DNA of 64,000 nucleotides from JAJVHZ01 sp041395385 (GCA_041395385.1 JAWLAN010000006.1:434001-498000), one strand, 5' to 3'. Numbered from the stretch's first letter, positions 45,135-53,392 are shown. Notes: a model not told the origin generated them from the letters alone. Program-made: numbers and translations.

Positions 45135-46391
45135 GTGAAGGTCATCGTCCTCGGCAGCGGCGTCATCGGCGTGACCGCCGCCCATTACCTCAACCGTGCC
45201 GGACACGAGGTCACCGTGCTCGATCGCCAGCCGGCGGCGGCGATGGAGACGAGCTACGCCAACGCCGGGGAGATCTCCCCCGGGTATGCCGCGCCCTGGG
45301 CCGCGCCCGGCGTGCCGCTGCGGGCGATCCGATGGCTGCTCATGAGGCACGGGCCGCTGGTCGTGCGGCCGAAGGCGGATGCGCGGATGTGGTCCTGGAT
45401 CGCGATGATGCTGCGCAACTGCACGGCCGCGCGCTACGCGATCAACAAGCGCCGCATGGTGCGGCTGGCCGAGTACAGCCGCGACTGCCTGCGCGCGCTG
45501 CGCGAGGAGACCGGCATCCGCTACGAGGAGCGCACGCTCGGCACCCTGCAGGTGCTGCGCACGCAGCGGCAGCTCGACGCGGTCGCCGCCGACATCGAGG
45601 TGCTCAGGCAGTACGGCGTGGTCTACGAGCTGCTCGACCGGGACGGCTGCGCGCGCGCGGAGCCGGCGCTGGCGGCGGTGCGCGAGAAGCTCGCCGGCGG
45701 CCTGCGACTGCCGGGAGACGAGACCGGTGACTGCCACCTGTTCACGCAGAAGCTTGCGCGGCTGGCGGCTGATAGGGGCGTGCAGTTTCGGCACAACGTC
45801 GCGATCGAGCGGCTGCAGGCGAGCGGCGATCGCGTCGAGGCGGTGGTGACAAGCGAGGGCAGCGTGGCTGCCGAGGCCTACGTGGTGGCGCTCGGCAGCT
45901 ACTCGCCGCCGTTGTTGCGGCCGCTCGGGATCCGGCTGCCGGTCTACCCGGTGAAGGGCTATTCGATCACGGTGCCGATCACCGATCCGGACGCCGCGCC
46001 GGTCTCCACCGTGATGGACGAGAACTACAAGGTCGCCATCACCCGGCTGGGCGACCGCGTGCGCGTCGGCGGCACCGCCGAGCTGGCGGGCTATGATCTG
46101 AGGCTGCGCCCCTCGCGGCGCGCGGCGCTGGAGTTCCTGGTCGAGGATCTCTTCCCGCGCGCCGGCGACGTCCGGCAGGCGAGCTTCTGGTGCGGACTGC
46201 GGCCCATGACCCCCGACGGCACGCCGGTACTGGGGCCGACGCCGCTCGGCAATCTCTATCTCAGCACCGGCCACGGCACCCTCGGCTGGACCATGGCCTG
46301 CGGTTCCGGACGGGTGCTTGCCGACCTCATCTGCGGCCGCAAACCGGAGATCGAGACCGCCGACCTCGCGGTTTCCCGCTACCGGGACTGA
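45135..46391 (+). CDS. DadA-like FAD-dependent amino acid dehydrogenase
   Basis: A 418-residue flavoprotein of the D-amino acid dehydrogenase small-subunit group. The start MKVIVLGSGVIGVTAAHYL contains the FAD dinucleotide motif. ETSYANAGEISPGYAAPWAAPG, VYPVKGYSITVPI, the GTAELAG segment and LYLSTGHGTLGWTMACGSG are typical of DadA. The GTG at 45135 follows GGAGG with 8-nt spacing. DadA-type enzymes oxidise D-amino acids to 2-oxo acids and pass electrons to the quinone pool. Its position just before the corrinoid operon raises the possibility of an N-methylated amino acid substrate, which is not shown. Confidence 0.88.
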   Translation: MKVIVLGSGVIGVTAAHYLNRAGHEVTVLDRQPAAAMETSYANAGEISPGYAAPWAAPGVPLRAIRWLLMRHGPLVVRPKADARMWSWIAMMLRNCTAARYAINKRRMVRLAEYSRDCLRALREETGIRYEERTLGTLQVLRTQRQLDAVAADIEVLRQYGVVYELLDRDGCARAEPALAAVREKLAGGLRLPGDETGDCHLFTQKLARLAADRGVQFRHNVAIERLQASGDRVEAVVTSEGSVAAEAYVVALGSYSPPLLRPLGIRLPVYPVKGYSITVPITDPDAAPVSTVMDENYKVAITRLGDRVRVGGTAELAGYDLRLRPSRRAALEFLVEDLFPRAGDVRQASFWCGLRPMTPDGTPVLGPTPLGNLYLSTGHGTLGWTMACGSGRVLADLICGRKPEIETADLAVSRYRD

Positions 46392-46453
46392 GTGCGGCTT
46401 CCCGCCGGCACGGCGCCGCTCCGTGCACGCTTGTCACATCCCGCCGCCCGCGG

Positions 46454-46468
46454 TGTCGTTTTTCGACA
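46454..46468. promoter_or_regulatory. TGTCG-N5-CGACA dyad upstream of the corrinoid operon
   Basis: TGTCG and CGACA flank TTTTT about 90 bp before the corrinoid-protein ATG, in the 168-bp gap after the DadA-like gene. The dyad could be a binding site for one of the GlxA-type regulators. A related half-site pattern lies upstream of dgcA. Confidence 0.4.
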
Positions 46469-46559
46469 TGCCCGCGTCGCCGGCTGGTCAGTGCGCGACC
46501 GGGTTCCTGCCTACCATGTGTTCAACCACAGACCCGCCACCTTCCGGAGACCGCCGAAC

Positions 46560-47288
46560 ATGGCCGACGACCAGAACCAGACCGATGACCTCGACCTCAA
46601 TACGCTGAACGACGAGGAGCTCGTCGAGCAGATGCACGATGACCTCTACAACGGTCTGAAGGAGGAGATCGAGGAGGGCACCCGCATCCTGCTCGAGCGC
46701 GGCTGGGCCCCCGACAAGGTGCTGAACGTGGCGCTGGTGGAAGGCATGCGCATCGTCGGCATCGACTTCCGTGACGGCATCCTGTTCGTGCCGGAGGTGC
46801 TGCTGTCGGCCAACTCGATGAAGGGCGGCATGGAGATCCTGCGGCCTCTGCTCGCCGAGACCGGCGTGGAGCCGATCGGCAAGATGGTCATCGGTACGGT
46901 CAAGGGCGACATCCACGACATCGGCAAGAACCTGGTGTCGATGATGATGGAGGGCGCCGGCTTCGAGGTGATCGACATCGGCATCAACAACCCGGTGGAG
47001 AGTTACCTCGCGGCGCTGGAGCAGCACAAGCCCGACATCCTCGGCATGTCCGCGCTGCTCACGACTACCATGCCCTACATGAAGGTGGTCATCGACGAGC
47101 TGAAGGCCAAGGGCCTGCGCGAGGACTACATCGTGCTGGTCGGCGGCGCGCCTCTGAACGAGCAGTTCGGCAAGGCGGTGGGCGCGGATGCCTATTGCCG
47201 CGATGCCGCCATCGCCGTGGAGACGGCCAAGGCGCTGCTGATGGCGCGCCGCGCGGCGCAGCGCCAGCCGCAGGCGATGGCGAACTGA
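46560..47288 (+). CDS. Corrinoid (B12-binding) methyltransferase protein
   Basis: A 242-residue MtbC/MttC/MtgC-type corrinoid protein. An N-terminal helical cap domain (residues 15-100: LVEQMHDDLYNGLKEEIEEG, FVPEVLLSANSMKGGMEILR) is followed by a B12-binding Rossmann domain with the lower-ligand motif GDIHDIGKN and LVGGAPLNEQFGKAVGADAY. It carries the methyl group between the substrate-specific MttB-type methyltransferase and tetrahydrofolate. It is the first gene of an operon with DUF1638 (2-bp gap) and downstream genes joined by overlaps. An acidic N-terminal tail (DDQNQTDDLDLNTLNDEE) is unusual but within family variation. Confidence 0.93.
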   Translation: MADDQNQTDDLDLNTLNDEELVEQMHDDLYNGLKEEIEEGTRILLERGWAPDKVLNVALVEGMRIVGIDFRDGILFVPEVLLSANSMKGGMEILRPLLAETGVEPIGKMVIGTVKGDIHDIGKNLVSMMMEGAGFEVIDIGINNPVESYLAALEQHKPDILGMSALLTTTMPYMKVVIDELKAKGLREDYIVLVGGAPLNEQFGKAVGADAYCRDAAIAVETAKALLMARRAAQRQPQAMAN

Positions 47289-47290
47289 AC

Positions 47291-47932
47291 ATGACCGAAA
47301 CGGCGCCCACGGTCCTCGTGCTCGCCTGCGGCGCGCTGGCACACGAGATCGTCGCCGTGCTGCGAGCCAGCGGCTGGAAGCACGTCGCCGTGCAATGCCT
47401 GCCGGCGGCGCTGCACAACACCCCGGCCGCGATCCCCGAGCGGGTGCGCGCCGCGCTCGCGGCCGTGCGCGGCCGGTACGAGCGCGTCTTCGTCGCCTAC
47501 GCCGACTGCGGCACCGGCGGCGAGCTCGATCGCGTGCTGCGCGAGGAGGGCGTGGAGCGCATCCCTGGCGCGCACTGCTACGAGTTCTTCGCCGGCAGCC
47601 AGCTGTTCGCCGGACTGGCCGAGGAGGAGCCAGGCACGTTCTTCCTCACCGACTTCCTGGCGCGGCACTTCGATCGGCTGGTGATGGAGGGGCTGGGGCT
47701 CAATCGTCATCCCGAGCTGCTGCCGGTGTATTTCGGCAACTACCGCAGGCTGGTGTACCTCTCCCAATCGGACTCCGCCGAGCTGCTCGCGCGTGCCCAG
47801 GAGGCCGCAGCGCGCCTGAAACTCGAATTCGAGCATCGCCACGTCGGCCACGACAACCTGGCCGGCGTGCTCAACCACGGCATCAGGATGGTATCGAAAA
47901 ATGGCAAAGCTGATCGTCGTCTCCTGGCGTGA
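47291..47932 (+). CDS. DUF1638-family protein in the corrinoid operon
   Basis: A 213-residue protein of the DUF1638 family (VLVLACGALAHEIVAVLR, LHNTPAAIPERVRAALA, VAYADCGTGGELDRVL, GAHCYEFFAG). The family has no assigned reaction but repeatedly neighbours corrinoid methyltransferase genes. The conserved cysteines (ACG, DCG, HCYEF) could bind a metal. It starts 2 bp after the corrinoid protein gene and overlaps the next gene by 32 bp, so it should be made in step with them. Confidence 0.83.
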   Translation: MTETAPTVLVLACGALAHEIVAVLRASGWKHVAVQCLPAALHNTPAAIPERVRAALAAVRGRYERVFVAYADCGTGGELDRVLREEGVERIPGAHCYEFFAGSQLFAGLAEEEPGTFFLTDFLARHFDRLVMEGLGLNRHPELLPVYFGNYRRLVYLSQSDSAELLARAQEAAARLKLEFEHRHVGHDNLAGVLNHGIRMVSKNGKADRRLLA

Positions 47933-48221
47933 CATCCCGGCCCAGGTCATCGTCAAGCGCGGCCGCGAGGCGGCGAAGGTGGCATTGTCTCCGCGCTTCC
48001 AGGTCGCCATCGATCGCGCCGCCATGCGCGCCGGCAAGGGCAGCTCGGATGAGTACCTGGCCGACTGGAGGCGCAGCGCGCGCGAATGCGGCGATGACAT
48101 CGAGGCCGAGGCCGCCGGCGAGGCGGCGCGCCTGGAGGCCGCCTACACCGACGAGGATCTCGAGCGCCTGATCAAGAATCACGGTCTGGGCGAGACCGCC
48201 GTCGCGGCCAGCGTGCACTGA
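47901..48221 (+). CDS. Virulence-factor-domain small protein
   Basis: A 106-residue protein (MAKLIVVSWRDIPAQVIVKRG, RQ-type linker, DEYLADWRRSARECGDDIEAE) of the small family labelled virulence factor in databases, a name that says nothing about its role here. It starts 32 bp inside the DUF1638 gene in another frame and ends 5 bp before the MetV-like gene. Its tight packing suggests a working part in methyl transfer, perhaps as a chaperone or cofactor partner. Confidence 0.75.
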   Translation: MAKLIVVSWRDIPAQVIVKRGREAAKVALSPRFQVAIDRAAMRAGKGSSDEYLADWRRSARECGDDIEAEAAGEAARLEAAYTDEDLERLIKNHGLGETAVAASVH

Positions 48222-48226
48222 TCGCC

Positions 48227-48685
48227 ATGTACGCTGCGCGCCTCTGGTCGGTCAGGCACTCCCGCGGGCTCGAGCTTTTCTACAACGCCTTCGAGCGCAT
48301 GCTGGTCCGGCTGTATCCGCTGTGGAGGCGGATCGGTTACGCGCGCCTGGAGCGGCCGGTCCGCGCCGTCGAGCGCTCCGTCAAGGGGCTGCTGTTCGAT
48401 TGCCGCATGTGCGGGCAGTGCGTCCTCAGCGCCACCGGCATGTCCTGCCCGATGAACTGCCCCAAGCAGCTGCGCAACGGCCCCTGCGGCGGCGTGCGCA
48501 GCAACGGCAATTGCGAGGTGCACGCCGGCATGAAGTGCGTGTGGGTGCAGGCCTACGAGGGCGCGCGGCGGATGCGCGGCGGCTACGAGAAGATCCGCAT
48601 CGTGCAGATGCCGGTCGATCGCCGGCTGGAGGGCTCCTCCTCGTGGCTGCGCGTCGCGCGCGAGCAGGGTGAGAGGCGCGCATGA
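48227..48685 (+). CDS. MetV-like methylenetetrahydrofolate reductase C-terminal-domain protein
   Basis: A 152-residue protein with a dense cysteine array (CRMCGQCVLSATGMSCPMNC, then CGGVRSNGNCEV and MKCVW) of the MTHFR-C type. In acetogens the equivalent MetV pairs with MetF and binds Fe-S and zinc. A basic, amphipathic N-terminus (RLWSVRHSRGLELFYNAFE) precedes it. Its stop overlaps the metF start (ATGA), so a MetVF complex is very likely. In this context the complex would oxidise methyl-THF to methylene-THF, the reverse of the biosynthetic direction. Confidence 0.85.
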   Translation: MYAARLWSVRHSRGLELFYNAFERMLVRLYPLWRRIGYARLERPVRAVERSVKGLLFDCRMCGQCVLSATGMSCPMNCPKQLRNGPCGGVRSNGNCEVHAGMKCVWVQAYEGARRMRGGYEKIRIVQMPVDRRLEGSSSWLRVAREQGERRA

Positions 48686-49698
48686 TCTTCGACGACGAAC
48701 CGGTACCGGGTTATCCGCTGCCGATCCTCCCCGGCCACACCTCGCCCGGACGCTTCGAGCGCGTGCTGCGGGCCGGCGCCTTCGCGGTGACCACCGAGCT
48801 GGCGCCGCCGGATTCCGCCGATCCGGAGGAGGTGTTCCGGCGCGCACGCATCTTCGACGGCTACGTCGACGCCATCAACGCCACCGACGGCAGCGGCGCG
48901 AACTGCCACATGTCCAGTGTGGCGGTGTGCGCGCTGCTCACGCGCATCGGCTACGCGCCGGTGATGCAGATCTCCTGCCGCGACAAGAACCGCATCGCCA
49001 TCCAGGGCGATATCCTCGGCGCCGCCGCGATGGGCGTGTGCAACATGCTCTGTCTGACCGGCGACGACGTCGGCGCCGGCGATCACCCGCAGGCCAAGCC
49101 CGTATTCGATCTGGACAGCATGTCGCTGCTTTCGATGGCGCGCATGATGCGCGACGAGCACCACTTCCAGAGCGGGCGGAAGCTCACGCACGCGCCGCGC
49201 GTGTTCCTCGGCGCCGCCGAGAATCCGTTCGCACCGCCGCACGACTGGCGCGCCGACCGCCTCGCGAAGAAGGTCGCCGCCGGCGCGCAGTTCATCCAGA
49301 CGCAGTGGTGCTACGACGTGCCGATGCTGCGCAACTTCCTGCGCGCGGTCGAGGACCTGGGGCTGCTGGAGCAGGTCTTCATCCTGGTCGGCGTCGGCCC
49401 GCTCGCCTCGGCCAAGAGCGCGGAGTGGATCCGCAAGCACGTTCCCGGCGTGCACATCCCGGACGCCGTCGTCGAGCGGCTGGCCGGCGCGCAGGACCAG
49501 CGCGAGGAGGGCAAGCGCATCTGCATCGACATCATCCAGGAGGTGCGCGAGCTCAAGGGCGTGGCCGGCGTGCACGTCATGGCCTACCGCCAGGAGGAGG
49601 CGGTGGCCGAGATCATCGACAAGTCACGGGTCTTAAGCGATCGCATCCCGTGGCATCCCGAACGCGATCAATCACTGAAAGAGAGACAGGCATCATGA
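48682..49698 (+). CDS. metF: Methylenetetrahydrofolate reductase MetF
   Basis: A 338-residue TIM-barrel flavoprotein. Signatures are FAVTTELAPPDSADPEEVF with the catalytic Glu near residue 37, INATDGSGANCHMSSVA, QISCRDKNRIAIQGDILG, NMLCLTGDDVGAGDHPQAK and GAQFIQTQWCYD. It is more like the catabolic or acetogenic MetF that works with MetV than E. coli MetF. It overlaps its neighbours on both sides by ATGA, giving metV-metF-methyltransferase coupling. Confidence 0.93.
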   Translation: MIFDDEPVPGYPLPILPGHTSPGRFERVLRAGAFAVTTELAPPDSADPEEVFRRARIFDGYVDAINATDGSGANCHMSSVAVCALLTRIGYAPVMQISCRDKNRIAIQGDILGAAAMGVCNMLCLTGDDVGAGDHPQAKPVFDLDSMSLLSMARMMRDEHHFQSGRKLTHAPRVFLGAAENPFAPPHDWRADRLAKKVAAGAQFIQTQWCYDVPMLRNFLRAVEDLGLLEQVFILVGVGPLASAKSAEWIRKHVPGVHIPDAVVERLAGAQDQREEGKRICIDIIQEVRELKGVAGVHVMAYRQEEAVAEIIDKSRVLSDRIPWHPERDQSLKERQAS

Positions 49699-50603
49699 CC
49701 GACACCGTCATCAGTTCCGCCACCAGGGAGGTGGTCATCGGCTTCGACCGGCCGTTCGTCATCATCGGCGAGCGCATCAACCCGACCGGCCGCAAGATCC
49801 TCGCCGAGGAGATGGCGGCCGGCAATTTCTCGCGCGTGGAGGCCGACGCGATCGCGCAGGTCGAGGCCGGGGCGCACATGCTGGACGTCAACGCCGGCAT
49901 TCCGCTGGCCGACGAGCCGGCGATCCTCGCCAAGACCGTGCAGCTGGTGCAGTCGATCACCGATCTGCCGCTGTCGATCGACTCCTCGATCGTCGCGGCG
50001 CTGGAGGCGGGCCTGAGCGTGTACAAGGGCAAGGCGCTGGTGAACTCCGTGACCGGCGAGGAGGATCGGCTGGAATCGGTGCTGCCGCTGGTGAAGAAGT
50101 ACGGCGCCGCCGTGGTCGCCATCTCCAACGACGAGACCGGCATCTCCCAGGACCCGAACTTGCGCTTCGAGGTGGCGAAGAAGATCGTGCACCGCGCGCT
50201 CGATCACGGCATCCCGGCGAGCGACGTGGTCGTCGATCCGCTGGTGATGCCGATCGGGGCCATCAACCAGGCAGGCGTGCAGGTGATGGCGCTGGTGCAC
50301 CGGCTGAAGACGGAGCTGAAGGTGAACACCACCTGCGGCGCCTCGAACGTGAGCTTCGGCCTGCCCGAGCGCAACGGCATCAACGCCGCCTTCCTCACCA
50401 TGGCGATCGGCGCCGGCCTGACCTCGGCCATCACCAACCCCTGCCACGAAGAGGTCATGAGGGCGGTGATGGGGGCGGACGTGATGATGGGCCACGACCC
50501 GGACTGCGCGCGCTGGATCCGCCGCTTCCGCCAGGCCCCGGCCGCGGGCGCCGAGGGCGAGGCCGCGCGTGGCCGCCGCGAGAGCCGCCGCCGCCGCGGC
50601 TAG
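49695..50603 (+). CDS. Methyltetrahydrofolate:corrinoid methyltransferase (MtgA/MtrH-like)
   Basis: A 302-residue pterin-binding TIM barrel of the dihydropteroate-synthase-like methyltransferase group. Signatures are FVIIGERINPTGRK, AGAHMLDVNAGIPLADEP, LPLSIDSSIVAALEAGL, KALVNSVTGEEDR and NTTCGASNVSFGLPERNGIN. It moves the methyl group between the corrinoid protein and THF, here probably from corrinoid to THF. An Arg-rich C-terminal tail (RGRRESRRRRG) is unusual for the family, and a similar tail ends the RACo-like protein downstream. The gene ends just before a block of repeats. Confidence 0.92.
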   Translation: MTDTVISSATREVVIGFDRPFVIIGERINPTGRKILAEEMAAGNFSRVEADAIAQVEAGAHMLDVNAGIPLADEPAILAKTVQLVQSITDLPLSIDSSIVAALEAGLSVYKGKALVNSVTGEEDRLESVLPLVKKYGAAVVAISNDETGISQDPNLRFEVAKKIVHRALDHGIPASDVVVDPLVMPIGAINQAGVQVMALVHRLKTELKVNTTCGASNVSFGLPERNGINAAFLTMAIGAGLTSAITNPCHEEVMRAVMGADVMMGHDPDCARWIRRFRQAPAAGAEGEAARGRRESRRRRG

Positions 50604-50666
50604 CTGGGGCGATCGCACATCGCCGCCGTACCATGCAGTTGGCGAGAGAGATCTCCGAACCTTGAG

Positions 50667-50774
50667 GGCGGCTGGCGGTGCGTGCGGGCGGGACCGTCTG
50701 CCGCAGGGATGCGGCAGTCGAGCGTACAGGGATGTATTCACCGCGTGTCCCGCCCGCACGCACCGCCAGCCGCC
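50667..50774 (-). repeat. Palindromic element E1, family 2, reverse orientation
   Basis: The outer arms are a perfect 28-bp inverted repeat (50667-50694 with 50747-50774). The 52-bp interior, read on the minus strand, contains GCTCGACTGCCGCATCCC and TGCGGCAGACG, a variable hairpin TACA/TGTA with loop GGGA or TCCC (50725-50736), and a GGTGAA flank. The arms have no counterpart as a pair in the other family-2 copies. Confidence 0.88.
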
Positions 50775-50825
50775 GTGCACGATCAGTGCCGGCGTGAGTT
50801 TGAAGGCTGATGCGAGTTGCAGTTC

Positions 50826-50930
50826 GAGGTCGGGTATGCGCGGGTCGGCGACACGCCGTGAACATGTCCATGTGGGCTCGACTGCCGCGTCCCTGCGGCA
50901 GACGGTCGCCCACCGCGCATACCCAACCTC
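50826..50930 (+). repeat. Palindromic element E2, family 2
   Basis: Arms 50826-50843 and 50913-50930 pair over 18 bp with one mismatch. The core is GGCGACACGCCGTGAAC, the variable hairpin is ACATG/CATGT with loop TC (50862-50873), then GGCTCGACTGCCGCGTCCCT and GCGGCAGACGGTCGCC. CTGCCGC/GCGGCAG forms a second, constant hairpin. Confidence 0.85.
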
Positions 50931-51025
50931 TTGTCCGTGCACATCGCCAGCCGCCGCGCACCGTTCGTTACCAGCGTTGGTTTCGCGAGGATTGGGATTG
51001 AGCGGCGAGGTCAGAGTGGTAGAGC

Positions 51026-51131
51026 GAGGCCGGGTATGCGCGGGTCGGCGACACGCCGTGAACACGTCCGTGTGGGCGCGACTGCCGCGTCCCTGCGGCA
51101 GACGGTCGCCCACCCGCGCCCACCCGACCTC
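51026..51131 (+). repeat. Palindromic element E3, family 2
   Basis: The layout is the same as E2, but the variable hairpin is ACACG/CGTGT with loop TC (51062-51073), a paired change in both arms. The outer arms begin GAGGCCGGGT on the left and end ACCCGACCTC on the right. They pair over about 27 bp with a few mismatches. Confidence 0.85.
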
Positions 51132-51227
51132 TTGTCCGTGCACATCGCCAGCCGCCGCGCACCGTTCGTTACCAGCGTTGGTTTCGCGAGGATTTGGGAT
51201 TGAGCGGCGAGGTCAGAGTCGTAGAGC

Positions 51228-51333
51228 GAGGCCGGGTGTGCGCGGGTCGGCGACACGCCGTGAACACGTCCGTGTGGGCTCGACTGCCGCGTCCATGCGG
51301 CAGACGGTCGCCCACCCGCGCCCACCCGACCTC
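51228..51333 (+). repeat. Palindromic element E4, family 2
   Basis: Nearly identical to E3, with the hairpin ACACG/CGTGT (51264-51275). It ends about 44 bp before the RACo-like start and is the last unit of the tandem array. Confidence 0.85.
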
Positions 51334-51376
51334 ACGTCGGTGCGCGCTGAACGCCAATTGAGTCGGAGATATCGAC

Positions 51377-53392
51377 ATGGCCAATGATGCATTGATCGTC
51401 TTCACGCCCTCCGGCCGGCGCGGCCGCTTCCCGATCGGCACGCCGGTGCTGCAGGCGGCGCGCTCGCTGGGCGTGGACATCGACTCGGTCTGCGGCGGCC
51501 GCGGCCTGTGCGGCCGCTGCCAGGTGCAGCTGAGCGAGGGCGAGTTCGCCAAGCACGGGGTGACCTCGCGCGCCGCGCACCTGAGCGAGTTCTGCGAGAC
51601 CGAGGAGCGCTACGCGCAGAAGCGCGGTCTGGCCGCCGGGCGGCGGCTGAGCTGCTCGACGAGGCTGCTCGGCGACGTCGTCATCGACGTGCCGGCCGAG
51701 AGCCAGGTGCACCGCCAGGTGGTGCGCAAGGCCGCCGAGGCGCACGACATCGCGATCAATCCCACCGTGAAGCTGCACTACGTGGAGGTGCAGCCGCCCG
51801 ACATGCACGACCCGTCCGGGGACCTGCGGCGGCTGGAGGCGGCGCTCGAGTTCGAGTGGCGGCTCGGCAACCTCGCCTGCGACGTGCGCGTGCTGCAGCA
51901 CCTGCAGCAGGCGCTGCGCAAGAGCGAGTGGAAGGTCACCGTCGCGGTGCACGAGGGCAACAAGATCATCGCCGTGTGGCCAGGTTTCAAGGAGCGCGCC
52001 TACGGCATGGCGGTGGACGTCGGCTCCACGACGATCGCCGCCCACCTCTGCGATCTCGCGAGCGGCGAGGTGGTCGCCTCCGCCGGCGTCATGAATCCGC
52101 AGATCCGCTTCGGCGAGGATCTCATGAGCCGCGTCTCCTACATCATGATGAACCCCGGCGGCGAGCGCGAGCTCATCGCCGCGGTGCGCAAGGCGCTGAA
52201 CGCGCTCGCCGTGGACGTGGCGAAGCAGGCCGGCATCGAGGTCACCGACATCCTCGAGGCGACCTTCGTCGGCAACCCCGTCATGCATCACCTGCTGCTC
52301 GGCATCAACCCGGTGGAGCTCGGCGGCGCGCCGTTCGCCCTGGCGAGCGACCAGGCGATCACGCTGTGGGCGACCGAGATCGAGCTGTGGATCCATCCCA
52401 ACGCGCGCATTTACGTGCTGCCCTGCATCGCCGGCCACGTCGGTGCGGACACCGCCGGCGTCGTGCTCGCCGAGCGCCCGGATCTCGCCGAGGAGGCGAC
52501 GCTATTGGTGGACGTCGGCACCAACGCCGAGATCGTGCTCGGCAACCGGCAGCGGCTGCTCGCCTGCTCCAGCCCCACCGGCCCGGCGTTCGAGGGCGCG
52601 CAGGTGAGCGGCGGCCAGCGCGCCGCGCCCGGCGCCATCGAGCGCGTGCGTATCGACCGGGAGACGCTGGAGCCGCGCTTCAAGGTCATCGGCTGCGATC
52701 TGTGGTCCGACGACCCGGACTTCGCCGCGAAGTCCGGATCGGTCGGCGTGACCGGGATCTGCGGCTCGGGCATCATCGAGGTCATCGCAGAGCTCTATCT
52801 CGCCGGCATCATCAACCAGGACGGCGTCATCGACGGGCGGCTGGCGGCCCGCAACCCTCGCATCCACGCCGACGGCCGCACCCACGCCTACACGCTGTAC
52901 GAAGGCGAGGTGCAGATCCGCGTGACCCAGAACGACGTGCGCGCCATCCAGCTCGCCAAGGCTGCGCTGCTGGCCGGCATCCGACTGCTGATGGAGCACA
53001 TGGGCGTGGACCGCGTCGATCGCATCCGCCTGGCCGGCGCCTTCGGCAGCCACATCGACGTGAAGTACGCGATGGTGCTGGGCATGATCCCGGACTGCGA
53101 TCTCGCGAAGGTCAGCTCGGCGGGCAACGCCGCCGGCACCGGGGCGCGGGTGGCGCTGCTCGATCACAGCGCGCGGGCCACCATCGAGGACATCGTGCGG
53201 CGCGTGGAGAAGATCGAGACTGCCATCGACCCGCGCTTCCAGCAGCACTTCGTCGAGGCCATGGCCATCCCGCACAAGACGGCCGTCTACCCCAACCTGC
53301 GGCGCGTGGTCGAGCTGCCCGAGCCGCGCGCCGCGGCGCAGCCGGAGGGCGAGACCGCGCGCGGCCGCCGCCCCCCGCGCCGCCGCGCCTGA
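51377..53392 (+). CDS. RACo-like corrinoid activation protein (2Fe-2S plus ASKHA ATPase)
   Basis: A 671-residue reductive activator of corrinoid proteins. A plant-type 2Fe-2S domain (cysteines in SVCGGRGLCGRCQVQL and RLSCSTRL) occupies residues 1-105. A linker domain is followed by the large ASKHA/DUF4445 ATP-binding domain from about residue 210 (YGMAVDVGSTTIAAHLCDL, ATFVGNPVMHHLLLG, VDVGTNAEIVLGN, VTGICGSGIIEVIAELYL, RLAGAFGSHIDVKYA). It would reduce inactive Co(II) corrinoid back to Co(I) using ATP. The Arg-rich tail (RGRRPPRRRA) echoes that of the methyltransferase upstream. Confidence 0.93.
   Translation: MANDALIVFTPSGRRGRFPIGTPVLQAARSLGVDIDSVCGGRGLCGRCQVQLSEGEFAKHGVTSRAAHLSEFCETEERYAQKRGLAAGRRLSCSTRLLGDVVIDVPAESQVHRQVVRKAAEAHDIAINPTVKLHYVEVQPPDMHDPSGDLRRLEAALEFEWRLGNLACDVRVLQHLQQALRKSEWKVTVAVHEGNKIIAVWPGFKERAYGMAVDVGSTTIAAHLCDLASGEVVASAGVMNPQIRFGEDLMSRVSYIMMNPGGERELIAAVRKALNALAVDVAKQAGIEVTDILEATFVGNPVMHHLLLGINPVELGGAPFALASDQAITLWATEIELWIHPNARIYVLPCIAGHVGADTAGVVLAERPDLAEEATLLVDVGTNAEIVLGNRQRLLACSSPTGPAFEGAQVSGGQRAAPGAIERVRIDRETLEPRFKVIGCDLWSDDPDFAAKSGSVGVTGICGSGIIEVIAELYLAGIINQDGVIDGRLAARNPRIHADGRTHAYTLYEGEVQIRVTQNDVRAIQLAKAALLAGIRLLMEHMGVDRVDRIRLAGAFGSHIDVKYAMVLGMIPDCDLAKVSSAGNAAGTGARVALLDHSARATIEDIVRRVEKIETAIDPRFQQHFVEAMAIPHKTAVYPNLRRVVELPEPRAAAQPEGETARGRRPPRRRA

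Larger units (their letters stand above)
50826..51333 (+). repeat. Tandem repeat of about 201 bp, two and a half copies
   Basis: After element E1, a unit of about 201 bp is repeated nearly perfectly (for example 50927 onward against 51128 onward). Each unit contains one family-2 palindromic element (E2, E3, E4) and a shared spacer beginning CTTGTCCGTGCACATCGCC. Together with E1 this makes up the 773-bp gap (50604-51376) between the methyltransferase and RACo-like genes. No protein-coding gene is credible here. Confidence 0.88.

Noticed and set aside
50569..51387. CRISPR array or repeat-encoded protein in the 50.6-51.3 kb repeats
   Set aside because: The unit is about 201 bp with only two and a half copies, the spacers are also repeated, and each unit contains long palindromes. 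There are no short uniform repeats with unique spacers and no cas genes. Frames through it are by-products of the repeats.
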